A DNA stretch of 64,000 bases from Serratia fonticola (GCF_006715025.1 NZ_VFMK01000001.1:5146001-5210000); one strand, 5' to 3'. Shown: positions 17,563 to 26,085, counted from the stretch's first letter. Translations and numbers: made by a program. Notes: a model not told the origin generated them from the letters alone.

Positions 17563-17869
17563 GGTTGTCTCCTTTGCACTCACATAAACCCTGCATTGCA
17601 ATAGTTAATGCGTTTGGGGCGTCGTAGGGTGTTATATCTGTAAGCTCCATCAAGTGATTAACACCGCGATAAGTCACTTCCGCATGGGTTGATGTAACAG
17701 AAACAACTTTTCCTGTTCTGCTTGATATTTTTATTGAAGCTCCATTTTTTGTTATTTTTGTTACTTGATAAGAAAAATCCACCTTGTCACCGACCTTAAT
17801 CTTTGAATGGTCGATTGGCAGTGGTTTATGACATGATGAACAACGATACTGATCAGCTTTATTACCCAT
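17555..17869 (-). CDS. Hypothetical early protein with CxxC motif
   Basis: The 104-residue protein has an N-terminal CSSCHK motif and a central beta-rich KOW/SH3-like pattern (KVGDKVDFSYQVTKI, SRTGKVVSVTSTHAEV). A second cysteine pair (CEC) lies near the C-terminus and could complete a zinc site. I do not recognise a family. It overlaps both neighbours by about 8 bases. Confidence 0.6.
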   Translation of the reverse strand: MGNKADQYRCSSCHKPLPIDHSKIKVGDKVDFSYQVTKITKNGASIKISSRTGKVVSVTSTHAEVTYRGVNHLMELTDITPYDAPNALTIAMQGLCECKGDNHE

Positions 17870-17972
17870 AGATCACCTCAAAAAGTGTGTAGGCAAGCAA
17901 TGCGATTAATAGAAGGTTTGAATAAAAAAGTACGGCAACCCCAAGAGACACATTCCTATTTAAAATTTTCAT
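17862..17972 (-). CDS. Tiny membrane protein, 36 residues
   Basis: An ORF of 36 codons with GGGAG seven bases before the ATG. Almost all of residues 9-35 are hydrophobic (LGVAVLFYSNLLLIALLAY and onward), so it should be a single membrane helix. It overlaps the start of the next gene by 8 bases, as the neighbouring phage genes do. Function unknown. Confidence 0.55.
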   Translation of the reverse strand: MKILNRNVSLGVAVLFYSNLLLIALLAYTLFEVIYG

Positions 17973-18070
17973 TACACACTCCCAATATTAACTTACTGGA
18001 AATTGGCGTAAGTCGACCAAAACAGAATTACGCCATGATTAACTGATATACGTAGTGGTAATGATTGAAT

Positions 18071-18205
18071 TTAAAATGGCCTTACAGTTTCACGATAAAG
18101 TTTCTGCATATCACGCCAGGCACCTTCTATCGTAGAACCGCATCCAATAGCACCAACACAGCGACACCACCACTTACCTTTATAAAACCGCAGACGTGCT
18201 TTCAT
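18071..18205 (-). CDS. Small basic cysteine-containing protein, 44 residues
   Basis: Starts MKARLRFYKGKWWCRCVGAI and ends RETVRPF. Its ATG overlaps the TGA of the upstream gene as ATGA, indicating coupled translation. The pattern KGKWWC...G..G.T.E.AWRDM resembles small phage proteins of unknown function that I have seen in other enterobacterial prophages. Confidence 0.55.
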   Translation of the reverse strand: MKARLRFYKGKWWCRCVGAIGCGSTIEGAWRDMQKLYRETVRPF

Positions 18206-18408
18206 TTCTCTGCACCTGGCGAGCAGTAATACTTAGGTATTTCATAAAGAAGTTGCTGCGGTGTATGCCCACTGATACTCAGTCCTGATATGTCAGGTGA
18301 TAATGTGTCTAAAGGCTGTTGGATATCACTAGCCAGCAGGTTGACCACCATCATTAACACCTTGAACCAGTCCAGGTCGCGGTCGCATTCGGTAATGGCT
18401 CTTAGCAA
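18202..18408 (-). CDS. Hypothetical early protein, start uncertain
   Basis: The 68-residue reading, from a TTG, contains ITECDRDLDWFKVLMMVVNLLAS and ends KYYCSPGAEK. The open frame continues upstream of the TTG with protein-like residues (CTPKAALLRA) but has no start codon there. A good ribosome-binding site AGAGAGGA precedes an ATG at about 18431 that lies in another frame. Either the real start is the TTG or a small frameshift separates the true start from the body of the gene. Confidence 0.45.
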   Translation of the reverse strand: MLRAITECDRDLDWFKVLMMVVNLLASDIQQPLDTLSPDISGLSISGHTPQQLLYEIPKYYCSPGAEK

Positions 18409-18444
18409 TGCGGCTTTTGGTGTACATAAATCCTCTCTGGATAT

Positions 18445-18705
18445 TTAGAACCACCGTTTTCCATCAATCTCTGACCAGCCTTCAGAGTTATCCCTTTCAG
18501 TCAGGCAAAAGTGTTTAACAGAAAAATCGTTAAAATCTTCGTCAAACTCTCGTTCGAATGCATCTCTATTAAAAACAGTAATAGTGATGCATTTATTTTC
18601 TGTTTTACCAATAAAGGCCGTACTGGAACTTGTGTACATGCCTTGAGTGTCAACCATGCTATTGATGGTGTTTTCTAACTTACTAATATCGGTTATTTTC
18701 AGCAT
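18445..18705 (-). CDS. Hypothetical early protein, 86 residues
   Basis: An acidic protein with no motif I recognise (N-terminus MLKITDISKLENTINSMVDT, C-terminus SEGWSEIDGKRWF). It sits in the tightly packed leftward early operon next to the zinc-ribbon ORF. Confidence 0.6.
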   Translation of the reverse strand: MLKITDISKLENTINSMVDTQGMYTSSSTAFIGKTENKCITITVFNRDAFEREFDEDFNDFSVKHFCLTERDNSEGWSEIDGKRWF

Positions 18706-18708
18706 GAG

Positions 18709-18885
18709 TTACTCCAACGCCTCCAGGTCACCAGTGGGCACATATGTGTTATAAAATTGCCCGCAATGTGGACATTTCAGGATTAAATCAACACACCAGA
18801 CACCATCATGGCCTTGCATGATATTCGCCTGTTCCAAGTCAAGCTCGCTGACTTCTTTCTTACAGCTTTTACAAGAGAGGCTCAT
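18709..18885 (-). CDS. Zinc-ribbon-like small protein, 58 residues
   Basis: The sequence has CKSC at residues 5-8 and CPHC at 38-41, a pair of CxxC knuckles spaced as in a zinc ribbon, with a conserved-looking VWCVDLILKCPHCGQFYN segment. Its ATG overlaps the TGA of gam as ATGA. The partner and function are unknown. Confidence 0.65.
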   Translation of the reverse strand: MSLSCKSCKKEVSELDLEQANIMQGHDGVWCVDLILKCPHCGQFYNTYVPTGDLEALE

Positions 18886-19406
18886 TCGCTGCTTTCCTGC
18901 TCAAATGGAATGATGGCAAAATCTTCCAAGTCTCGATTAATCGTGATACCTGGAATATTTTTAACCGCGTCTGTCTCATTTAATATTGCTTCCTTATTAA
19001 TTTCCTCCTTGGCGCGAATAAAGCGTGTGAGTTTTAATTTCTTCAGCGCTGCTATAACAGAATCAACACCCTTTATAGAGCAGCTTGGTGGGCGAATGCG
19101 CCAACTGACATCACCAGTGGTTAAGTTAACGGTCTTGGTTTTACCGTGCTGAGTTAGATCGTCACGGTTTGCCTCGCACCAGGTCTGAATGCCAGTCTGA
19201 TAACTTGTGATTTCAGCCTTCAACCTTTCCAGTTCAGGAGAATGATATTGCGTTACAGCTGCAATCTGGTCATTCATTTCCGTTTCAGTACGGGTTAATT
19301 GACGCTGTAAGTCACCGAGAATTTTAATACCCTCGATTACCTCAGCTTTCGTTTGAGCGACGTACAGAGCCGCCGCAGCTTTAAGCCGCTTTTTACCTTT
19401 AGCCAT
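18882..19406 (-). CDS. gam: Host-nuclease inhibitor protein Gam
   Basis: The 174-residue protein has the Mu Gam (PF07352) layout: an N-terminal helical half (ALYVAQTKAEVIEGIKILGD), then GDVSWRIRPPSCSIKG and KLKLTRFIRAKEEINKEAIL. Gam binds double-stranded DNA ends as a Ku-like dimer and protects them from host exonucleases such as RecBCD. It lies downstream of the transposition genes, as in other Mu-like phages. Confidence 0.9.
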   Translation of the reverse strand: MAKGKKRLKAAAALYVAQTKAEVIEGIKILGDLQRQLTRTETEMNDQIAAVTQYHSPELERLKAEITSYQTGIQTWCEANRDDLTQHGKTKTVNLTTGDVSWRIRPPSCSIKGVDSVIAALKKLKLTRFIRAKEEINKEAILNETDAVKNIPGITINRDLEDFAIIPFEQESSE

Positions 19407-19427
19407 TTTTAGTACCTTTAGTGGATG

Positions 19428-19664
19428 TTAGTCTATTAAATCAAACTCAATATCTTCAGGGTCGTCGATATCTTCAATTTGATCGTCGCATGGCTCGAAA
19501 CCATACTTAACTGCAATTTCTGTAAGTTTTTTATCCGATTCCCTGCAGTTCGTTTCTGAATCGCAGATGGCGAGATAACGCTCATAATCCTCCTTTTCCA
19601 TATCAACAACCTTGCTATAACGGACTCTTGATATCGCGGTAATATCAACCTTAACTGTACTCAT
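19428..19664 (-). CDS. Hypothetical acidic early protein, 78 residues
   Basis: A strongly acidic C-terminus (CDDQIEDIDDPEDIEFDLID) follows a short basic N-terminus. No family is recognised. It abuts the next gene with no gap (stop at 19428, neighbour starting 19406; upstream neighbour ends 19665). Confidence 0.6.
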   Translation of the reverse strand: MSTVKVDITAISRVRYSKVVDMEKEDYERYLAICDSETNCRESDKKLTEIAVKYGFEPCDDQIEDIDDPEDIEFDLID

Positions 19665-19958
19665 CTAACGTTCCTCCCAGATAATCCGACTATTGAGGCA
19701 ATTGAACTGATACTTTTTAAAGTTCCCCTTGCCGTCCTGCCCTCGAGAAAAGCAGAAGGCCTCACCGCTTTCTATCAATGAACGACAATACTTATCACTT
19801 TGGACGACGAAAGTAGGTTTAACCTGAGGTTCAATAATGACCTGGGACACCGTAAAGCCGATAGTGGTGAGACGTGTCATTACTACACCGACATGCATCA
19901 GAGCTTGCTGGATATGCATGCTATTAATATTTATGGTCATGCTATTTGCAGTATTCAT
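19665..19958 (-). CDS. Hypothetical early protein, 97 residues
   Basis: No recognised domain. The middle (LTTIGFTVSQVIIEPQVKPTF) is beta-like and the C-terminus has two cysteines and basic residues. It sits between DUF2528 and the acidic protein in the early operon. Confidence 0.6.
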   Translation of the reverse strand: MNTANSMTININSMHIQQALMHVGVVMTRLTTIGFTVSQVIIEPQVKPTFVVQSDKYCRSLIESGEAFCFSRGQDGKGNFKKYQFNCLNSRIIWEER

Positions 19959-19985
19959 TATTTAGCCCTTCAGTTTAAAACTGCG

Positions 19986-20339
19986 CTATTCGACTATTTC
20001 ACTGACAGTAATATCCGACACATCGAACTCCAGTTCGTCACAATCAATAATTCGAATACCGTGGGAACCGTCCATAGGTGGCCAACCTTCCTCATCGAAT
20101 TTTGCTGCTAACTCTGAACCATCAAACCAGTCAGCAGTACACAAATGGAAGCAACGCCTACCTAGAATTTTCAATACAACGTGTAAAATATTACCGTCCT
20201 CGTCAGTTAGGCGTCCTTTGGAGTCAGTCCAGAAATTATTAATCTGATGAAGCTTTTCCTCTGTCATGATGTCGTGATCGATTTCAACAATCAGGTCTAG
20301 AGTGCCAAACCAATTAATTCCATAACGTTTAATACCCAT
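19986..20339 (-). CDS. DUF2528 family protein
   Basis: The 117-residue protein matches DUF2528: IKRYGINWFGTLDLIVEIDHD, MTEEKLHQINNFWTDSKGRL, EEGWPPMDGSHGIRIIDCDE. The family is common in Mu-like prophages next to the B gene and has no known function. Its start directly adjoins the stop of the B gene. Confidence 0.8.
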   Translation of the reverse strand: MGIKRYGINWFGTLDLIVEIDHDIMTEEKLHQINNFWTDSKGRLTDEDGNILHVVLKILGRRCFHLCTADWFDGSELAAKFDEEGWPPMDGSHGIRIIDCDELEFDVSDITVSEIVE

Positions 20340-21518
20340 TTATAGCCCCTTAATAACGTCGGCATTGACTACTGGCACACCGATGTTTGCTGCCAGATTC
20401 ATCGCCGCAATAGATAAATTGCTGACGGCCAGCGGGTACAGCAGACTCACCACCCCCTTGCGGCCCCCGATGTTATTGCTGAGCCTGGCACGGATAGCAT
20501 CGATGGCGCTGGCGTCGAAAATGTCAGTGATCGGTTTGTTGATACGCTCAAATTTGAACTTCAGGAACGCCTCAAGATGCGTGTCCAGTGGCAGCAGATT
20601 AACGACCTCGCAGCGCTGGACGACTTCACGTACCTCTTGGTTACGTTCCGACAACTTCATGGCCAACTCAGGCTGGCCCACCAGAACGATACTGAGCAGC
20701 TTTTTAAAGCCGTTCTCCAGTTCAAAGAAGCGTTTGAGATGCTTCAGTGTCGGCAGTGGCAATGAATGGGCCTCTTCTATTATCAAGACGTGGCTATAAC
20801 CGGCATTGCTGCTGTCTTTCAGTACCCGATGTAACTGGCGATAGCGGGCTTCCTGGCTGCGCTTGACGTTCTCCAGTGGGGCAATAGTGTTAATGATGGC
20901 TTCTGCGATACTGGTCGCCTTCAACGTCTTGCCCTTGCTGTCGTTATCTTCCATGGCGATGATGTATGGCTCGATGACAATTATCGGCGTATGTTCACTG
21001 TTGATACGGTCAATCAGGTCACGACGCAGCGTAGATTTGCCCGCGCCCGATTCCCCTACAACGGCCAGGAAACCACCGTGCTTTGCGGTCTGGTACAACG
21101 CCTCACGCACATAGCGCGTATCGGGGGTCATGAATACATCATCCGCGCCCTGGAGGGCTTCGTCAGCGAACGGGTCGCGGAATAAATTAAAATGTTTGCG
21201 TGTCGCTGGATGTAACACCTGCTTTGCCATTAACATATTGTCGTCTCCTTCCTGTTCCGCTGGGGCGTGTGCGGATTGTGAGATGTTGTCGGTGCGGGCG
21301 GCGTCCACCGCCTGCACCTCTTCAAATGCGGCGACTGCATCAATGCCGCGTCCTGCTAAAAAGTCACTGATAGACTGCCTGATTTCCGCTGTGCGGCGCT
21401 TTGGCCAGACAGAATGATTAACCAGTTGTGATATAGCCGGTTGAGAAACCTGCGCAGCTGCTGCAATAGCGCTTTGCTCAATACCGTGGGTTTGCATCAA
21501 ACGTTTGAGTACCAGCAT
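20340..21518 (-). CDS. Transposition protein B, AAA+ ATPase
   Basis: The 392-residue protein has an N-terminal helix-turn-helix (SAIAAAAQVSQPAISQLVNH) and an AAA+ domain of the ExeA/MuB type. Walker A is GESGAGKST (155-163) and Walker B VLIIEEAH (244-251). MuB binds target DNA with ATP, activates the transposase and provides target immunity. It lies 8 bp downstream of the transposase gene. Confidence 0.92.
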   Translation of the reverse strand: MLVLKRLMQTHGIEQSAIAAAAQVSQPAISQLVNHSVWPKRRTAEIRQSISDFLAGRGIDAVAAFEEVQAVDAARTDNISQSAHAPAEQEGDDNMLMAKQVLHPATRKHFNLFRDPFADEALQGADDVFMTPDTRYVREALYQTAKHGGFLAVVGESGAGKSTLRRDLIDRINSEHTPIIVIEPYIIAMEDNDSKGKTLKATSIAEAIINTIAPLENVKRSQEARYRQLHRVLKDSSNAGYSHVLIIEEAHSLPLPTLKHLKRFFELENGFKKLLSIVLVGQPELAMKLSERNQEVREVVQRCEVVNLLPLDTHLEAFLKFKFERINKPITDIFDASAIDAIRARLSNNIGGRKGVVSLLYPLAVSNLSIAAMNLAANIGVPVVNADVIKGL

Positions 21519-21526
21519 GTTTCCTC

Positions 21527-23314
21527 CTATTGACCGTTGACAACGCTGAGACCGCCGCGCCGTTGCCGTGCCTGCAGGTCGCTGGCCAGTACGTCGAGTT
21601 CATCGACAGGAACACCATCGGGGAACCGTTCGACAATCTGGCTGTAGTAATGACCATGCCACTCATGACCCTCGGCAATAAACCGCTCACGCAGCTGCTT
21701 GGCGGCTTCGACGTGTGTTAGTGGGCGTTCTTCGATACGTGGGGCGCGAACCTGAGATTCCTGGCCGCGTTTCGGCAGGTACTCAGGATGCTGGGCTTGT
21801 TCCATTTCCATATACGGGTTGAAACGGCCCCCGAACGGCAGTGCCTTGGCTTTGCGGGCCGCATCGGTTTCTTCCTGGCTACTTGTGCCGTAAACACGCT
21901 GTTCAACCTCTGCGCGGTTGCGTTGGGCATCGGTTTCCGGTATCTGGCCATACTGTTGGCCGATGACTGGTGCGGTAACGGAATAGCCCCAGTCGTCTTT
22001 GGCAATAGCATAAATAGGGTAATAGGTGGTGAAGCCGTCTTCGCCAGTCATGACCACGCGGGCTTCATCTTCATGCCAAGGATTGCGGCTCACTCTAAGC
22101 AGGTCGCCAACACAAGCGCCTGGAATATCTCTGACGCAGAAAGATTTGGCCCGGAAAGCCACACGCAACTGAGCGGAAACCTTGCATTCTTTCGGGGCGC
22201 TGATGGCCAGTTCCCGGCACACCTCAACAGCGGGGGCTTTGACTAGCTGATCGACAGTGATTTTTAGCCAGGCATCGGTGCGAGGCATACCATAGCGGCT
22301 GTGAACCTTGGTGCGGTTGTAGTTCATGCGCCATAAGCGGGCAAAAAGGTTAAGCTGATCAATGTTGTCTACCCGAACAAACCGCAAACCCGCTTCGAAA
22401 TCACACTCAATAATGTCACGGGCTTTTTCCACTGCGCCGGTGGCGCGGGCATTACGGGCTTTGTGCTGAAGGCACTGAATTCCCAGCGCTTGGCACATAT
22501 TGAGCAGGCTGGCAGAGACCAAGGCCGAGCCAGGGTCGGTGTACAGAATCTTGGGTACACCGTGCAGAACATCAGCGCCACCGCGTTCTTGCATGGCGTT
22601 GATCATCACCGTTAAAAAGTTCTCGGCGCTCTCGCCACCGAAATGGTACTCGACGTAAATCCAGTTGGTGGTATGGTCAATCAGCTCAAATGACCACACG
22701 CGGTCATTGACGATGCGCTCCAGGTTTTTCGGCTTGTTCTTGTAGAACTCATCACGGCCCATCACGCGAAGACCAGAATCTCCCTTGGTTTTCTTGTCCG
22801 GGTTCTTCAGGTAATACAATACGCACAGCGAGGCGTCGACCTGCCAGACATGGTTTGGATGCAGGCTGGCCAACTCCAGCGCCGGGGCCGGGTTCTGCAA
22901 CTGGTCGTAGTGCAGGCGATAGCCTGTTAGGGCTTTGCTGATGGCGTCGATCGATAGTGGCAGAAACTCTCCGGTCTCTTCATCAACACGACCAGCGATG
23001 ATCATGCCGTTGGTGCGCAGGTGGTTGACCACGTTCTCTAGGCTATACAGCCGCTTGTCGTTGTTACGGCGAGACTCAAGCCAAACACCCGATATAACTA
23101 GCGCCTCTTCACGGGTCAGGGCCGTCTTGCCTGCATCAGAACGCTTTTTGCGCGGTGTGGTAGGTTGTACAGACTTCAGCTTTTTCAGCAGCGTTGAACG
23201 GGACATCTGCAACTCCTTACAGGCAGCCTGGTAAATAGCCTCTTTGCCCCCGTGACCTGCCGCGCTGACAGCGTCTGCGAGGGCGACTAAACGTTGAGTA
23301 AGGGCTGGGTTCAT
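21527..23314 (-). CDS. DDE transposase, MuA-like
   Basis: The 595-residue protein has an N-terminal DNA-binding part, an rve-type RNase H-fold core and a C-terminal Mu-transposase beta-barrel domain. The catalytic triad reads D160 (HVWQVDAS), D260 (ILYTDPGSA) and E296 (ATGAVEKARD), with exactly 35 residues between the last two. It carries out insertion and replicative transposition of the phage genome. It is about 68 residues shorter than MuA (663). Confidence 0.93.
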   Translation of the reverse strand: MNPALTQRLVALADAVSAAGHGGKEAIYQAACKELQMSRSTLLKKLKSVQPTTPRKKRSDAGKTALTREEALVISGVWLESRRNNDKRLYSLENVVNHLRTNGMIIAGRVDEETGEFLPLSIDAISKALTGYRLHYDQLQNPAPALELASLHPNHVWQVDASLCVLYYLKNPDKKTKGDSGLRVMGRDEFYKNKPKNLERIVNDRVWSFELIDHTTNWIYVEYHFGGESAENFLTVMINAMQERGGADVLHGVPKILYTDPGSALVSASLLNMCQALGIQCLQHKARNARATGAVEKARDIIECDFEAGLRFVRVDNIDQLNLFARLWRMNYNRTKVHSRYGMPRTDAWLKITVDQLVKAPAVEVCRELAISAPKECKVSAQLRVAFRAKSFCVRDIPGACVGDLLRVSRNPWHEDEARVVMTGEDGFTTYYPIYAIAKDDWGYSVTAPVIGQQYGQIPETDAQRNRAEVEQRVYGTSSQEETDAARKAKALPFGGRFNPYMEMEQAQHPEYLPKRGQESQVRAPRIEERPLTHVEAAKQLRERFIAEGHEWHGHYYSQIVERFPDGVPVDELDVLASDLQARQRRGGLSVVNGQ

Positions 23315-23316
23315 AG

Positions 23317-23517
23317 CTATTTACCTGCGTTGATAAGTGCAATTTTCTTTTGCAGCAAGCTTTCTAGGGCTTCAACAAAAGGCTGTGCATCTTCGGCCAG
23401 GACATTGATCTCGCCATGATAGGTGCAGATGATGAAACCGTGCCGCATATTGGGTACATGCCATAGCAACGCAGCGTTCAACGATTCCACGCTATCGATG
23501 ATGGGGCTATGCATCAT
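23317..23517 (-). CDS. Hypothetical early protein, 66 residues
   Basis: Likely starts at ATG 23517 or 23514 (MMHSPIIDSVESLNA), just after GGGGG and overlapping the stop of the preceding gene. No domain is recognised. It ends 3 bp before the transposase start and should be co-translated with it. Confidence 0.55.
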   Translation of the reverse strand: MMHSPIIDSVESLNAALLWHVPNMRHGFIICTYHGEINVLAEDAQPFVEALESLLQKKIALINAGK

Positions 23518-24451
23518 CGCCCCCTTGGTTGTCCAGTTCACCTTTCACCCAGTCAGGACGCGGATCATGCGGTTGGTGTTCAGGTAAATTGAACTGCTGA
23601 CGTAGAACGGTTACCCGGGTCTGAATGTCATCAAGCAGCCCAGCCATCAAGCCAACGTGGGGAATGCCGGTGCGCTCGGTATGGTCGTTTAACGTGGTAA
23701 AACCGTTTTCAAGGTTAGTGAGGTCAGCGATAACTGCATGTACCAGCACGTTAACTTCTTGAACGAGCTGAGAGCCTTCCGCCTCTGGTGTTTCTCGCTT
23801 GACGCGGCGTAGGAGTTTTTCTTCCAGATCGGATTTTTCATCCTGAACCCTACTCAATTTCTCTTTGTTTTCGGCCAGGGTTTGACGGCTGATCTCCAGG
23901 TCAGTAGCCAGGTCTTCCTTCTCCTTGGTGTGCTTGGCTATCATCTCTTCGGCCAGCTCCAGCAAGGCGTTCTTGTCACCTTCTTTGGCCACTTCGATCA
24001 GGGCGCTTTTCTGGTCTGCCGGAAGGCGGCGGAACTGGCCTAATTCCCGATAACCAATCCCCATGCGTGACATAGAGTCGAGGGCTTCTTCGCCGAAAGA
24101 GCGGAGGTTGGTGATATCTCGATCAACCTGGTCAACAGAACGCCCTAGAATGTTGCAAAATTCCTCCCATGTACCCGAGAGAAACTCCGCACCGTGCGGA
24201 CTTTTAGAGCCTTTAAGTTGGCGGTATAGCTTGTTTTCTTTGACAAAAGCTAATTTTGAAGTCCGCACCGTGCGGAAAAAATCCTCAGAAGCACCAGCCA
24301 TTTGAGCCTGGCCAAGTAGCTGGTTAAGCAGGTCGCGTTCGTCATGAAATTCACTTTGAATAGTTGCCATAATGTTCTGAGTTGCTGCCAGTTCAGGATT
24401 GAGCTGGGTGTCTGGCAATAATTCAGAGGTTGGAGAGGGTTTACGTGCCAT
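23507..24451 (-). CDS. Coiled-coil early protein, 314 residues
   Basis: Residues about 170-225 form a long charged coiled coil (LELAEEMIAKHTKEKEDLA and onward). The N-terminal half contains a helical segment with FRTVRTSKLAFVKENKLYRQL and SGTWEEFCNILGRSVDQVD, of a kind seen in phage proteins that carry KilA/Rha-like DNA-binding parts. The function is not known. It sits between the early regulators and the transposase. Confidence 0.6.
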   Translation of the reverse strand: MARKPSPTSELLPDTQLNPELAATQNIMATIQSEFHDERDLLNQLLGQAQMAGASEDFFRTVRTSKLAFVKENKLYRQLKGSKSPHGAEFLSGTWEEFCNILGRSVDQVDRDITNLRSFGEEALDSMSRMGIGYRELGQFRRLPADQKSALIEVAKEGDKNALLELAEEMIAKHTKEKEDLATDLEISRQTLAENKEKLSRVQDEKSDLEEKLLRRVKRETPEAEGSQLVQEVNVLVHAVIADLTNLENGFTTLNDHTERTGIPHVGLMAGLLDDIQTRVTVLRQQFNLPEHQPHDPRPDWVKGELDNQGGDDA

Positions 24452-24464
24452 GGTTTTTTTATCC

Positions 24465-24773
24465 TTATCGTGAACCAGCTGTTATACGCTGTTTGATTTC
24501 ATCCATTCGCGATTGCAAGTGGGCCATGTGTTCGGCATGCGCTGTGGCTATCTGTAGCATCTGTACGCTGTGTGCGTATCGGCCATTATCTAGTTGAATG
24601 GCCAGCCCTTCTGCTACCAGCGTGGCTAAGTCACGGCTGATATTTGCGGGGGATACATTCAGCGCTTTGGCCAGTTCACCATTAGATAGGCCAGTCATTG
24701 TGTGGCCTTTCAGCGCAATCAAGACTTTCAAGGTTCTCGATGCTGATGAAGAAGTTCCCGGTTTTTTGACCAT
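24465..24773 (-). CDS. IclR-type winged-helix regulator
   Basis: The 102-residue protein is mainly one winged helix: SRTLKVLIALKGHTMTGLSNGELAKALNVSPANISRDLATLVAEGLAIQLDNGRY, followed by a helix. It is the second gene of the early operon and follows a GTAACA-based palindrome, so it may regulate early transcription, in place of or together with the Ner-like protein. Confidence 0.75.
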   Translation of the reverse strand: MVKKPGTSSSASRTLKVLIALKGHTMTGLSNGELAKALNVSPANISRDLATLVAEGLAIQLDNGRYAHSVQMLQIATAHAEHMAHLQSRMDEIKQRITAGSR

Positions 24774-24800
24774 AATCGTGGACTCCTATTTTTAACATGG

Positions 24801-24813
24801 GTAACACTGTTAC
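24801..24813. promoter_or_regulatory. GTAACA palindrome, possible operator
   Basis: GTAACA-C-TGTTAC is a perfect dyad around one central base, 28 bp upstream of the wHTH gene. The 8-mer GTGTAACA it contains (minus strand, with the adjoining bases) recurs at 25056-25063, in the divergent gap between the two early regulators. Confidence 0.5.
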
Positions 24814-24838
24814 ACTTTTAAGTTTGGTGCTATAAGAT

Positions 24839-25027
24839 CTATGCGACAGCTGGTGGCTTTAAACCCAGCTTAACCGCAATCTCGTGACCCTTACCGTATT
24901 TAGCCTTGGTTAGCCCATTGATAACACGGTAAACATCAGTGGGTGAGTAGCCGTTGTCTTTGGCCCACTGAGTGAAGGTCCAGCCATTTTGGTGGAAATG
25001 CTGTTTGACTTGCTCTGGGGTCTTCAT
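24839..25027 (-). CDS. Ner-like DNA-binding protein, BcepMu gp16 family
   Basis: The 62-residue protein MKTPEQVKQHFHQNGWTFTQ... matches the BcepMu gp16 family: WAKDNGYSPTDVYRVINGLTKAKYGKGHEIAVKLGLK. These are small helix-turn-helix proteins that start the early operon. It is divergent from the repressor gene, and the 93-bp gap between them should hold the early and repressor promoters. Confidence 0.8.
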   Translation of the reverse strand: MKTPEQVKQHFHQNGWTFTQWAKDNGYSPTDVYRVINGLTKAKYGKGHEIAVKLGLKPPAVA

Positions 25028-25120
25028 TTGTGTGGCTCCTTACTGTCGAATAAATGTGTAACATATGCGGAAGATTATGGTTCACGAATGTAAACCAGTC
25101 AAGGACAATAAGGTGCCATT

Positions 25121-25531
25121 TTGACTACCTTGAGTGAGAGATTGAAAGAGGAGCGAAACCGTTTAGGTTTAAACCAAACAGACTTTGGTTCGCTTGCCGG
25201 GGTTGGAAAAACGACTCAAATTAACTATGAAAGTGGCAGTCGTACCCCTAGTGCTGACTATCTAGCTGCAATTTTTAAGCATGGCGTTGATATTCAATAC
25301 ATTGTTACAGGGATAGCCGCTAAAAAGGTTTGCGAACGAGAACCTATAGATGCTGTGCTTTTTTTGAAAGTGATAGATGCGTTGGAAAAACTAGCTTCTG
25401 ATAGTAAAAAGAGGTGGCCGACACAGTATCTAGCTACTACCGCTTTGAGGGTCTACAACTTCTTGATAAAAGAAGAAACTGTAGATTCTGAAAAAATCGA
25501 ACGCTTATTGCAATTAGTTGTTAACAATTAA
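25121..25531 (+). CDS. XRE-family phage repressor
   Basis: A TTG start at 25121 with AAGGTG upstream gives 136 residues. An N-terminal HTH (LSERLKEERNRLGLNQTDFG, then AGVGKTTQINYESGSRTPSADYLAAI) is followed by a helical oligomerisation region. It resembles BcepMu-type repressors and is the probable lysogeny repressor, since it is the only plus-strand gene facing the early operon. Regulation is likely through the 25028-25120 gap. Confidence 0.8.
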   Translation: MTTLSERLKEERNRLGLNQTDFGSLAGVGKTTQINYESGSRTPSADYLAAIFKHGVDIQYIVTGIAAKKVCEREPIDAVLFLKVIDALEKLASDSKKRWPTQYLATTALRVYNFLIKEETVDSEKIERLLQLVVNN

Positions 25532-25545
25532 CCCTGGGGGTGTAT

Positions 25546-26085
25546 ATGGTTAGTCGCGAGCAGGAATTGAATGAGTTAAGCAACCAAATAGCAGAGCAAC
25601 TAAATTCATTACCTGATGATGGTCAAGCGCGGCAAGTAACTGTTACTCAGAGTGGCGATGGCACAATCATTTTGGGTTCACAAGTGATTATAAATCAACC
25701 ACAAGAGCGTGAGATACCAATCAACCAACGTCCTACCGCTTGGCTTCGTGAAGTGATAGAAGACAACAAGAAGCAGATCAGCGCAGCCAGATTACGGAAG
25801 TGGCTAAGTTTACCCTCTATTTTTCTAGTATTAACCATGTTGGTTCTAGGCATTTACTTCATCACAATAATTCTCCCAGTCATGACCCATCGAAACGCCA
25901 ATTTTTTTATTGAAGGGGTAGCATTTGTGATGCAGGAACCGCTTTACCTTGCTGCTTTCCCGATTTCAATGTCTCTATTTGGCTATTGGTTTTCGCGAGT
26001 AAGAAAGGTTGAGGATAGGATTATTGCTGAAAGCCAGGAGGCCATTGAATACATTAGTACAATAATAAAAAGGAGAAAAATGTGA
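25546..26085 (+). CDS. Two-helix membrane protein, possible lysogenic conversion gene
   Basis: The ATG at 25546 follows GGGGGTGT; a GTG two codons upstream is possible. The product has about 179 residues. Two membrane helices, about residues 87-111 (SIFLVLTMLVLGIYFITIILPV) and 130-150, follow a soluble N-terminus with SGDGTIILGSQVIINQ. No family is recognised. It lies directly after the repressor and overlaps the lipoprotein gene, so it is probably expressed in the lysogen. Confidence 0.65.
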   Translation: MVSREQELNELSNQIAEQLNSLPDDGQARQVTVTQSGDGTIILGSQVIINQPQEREIPINQRPTAWLREVIEDNKKQISAARLRKWLSLPSIFLVLTMLVLGIYFITIILPVMTHRNANFFIEGVAFVMQEPLYLAAFPISMSLFGYWFSRVRKVEDRIIAESQEAIEYISTIIKRRKM

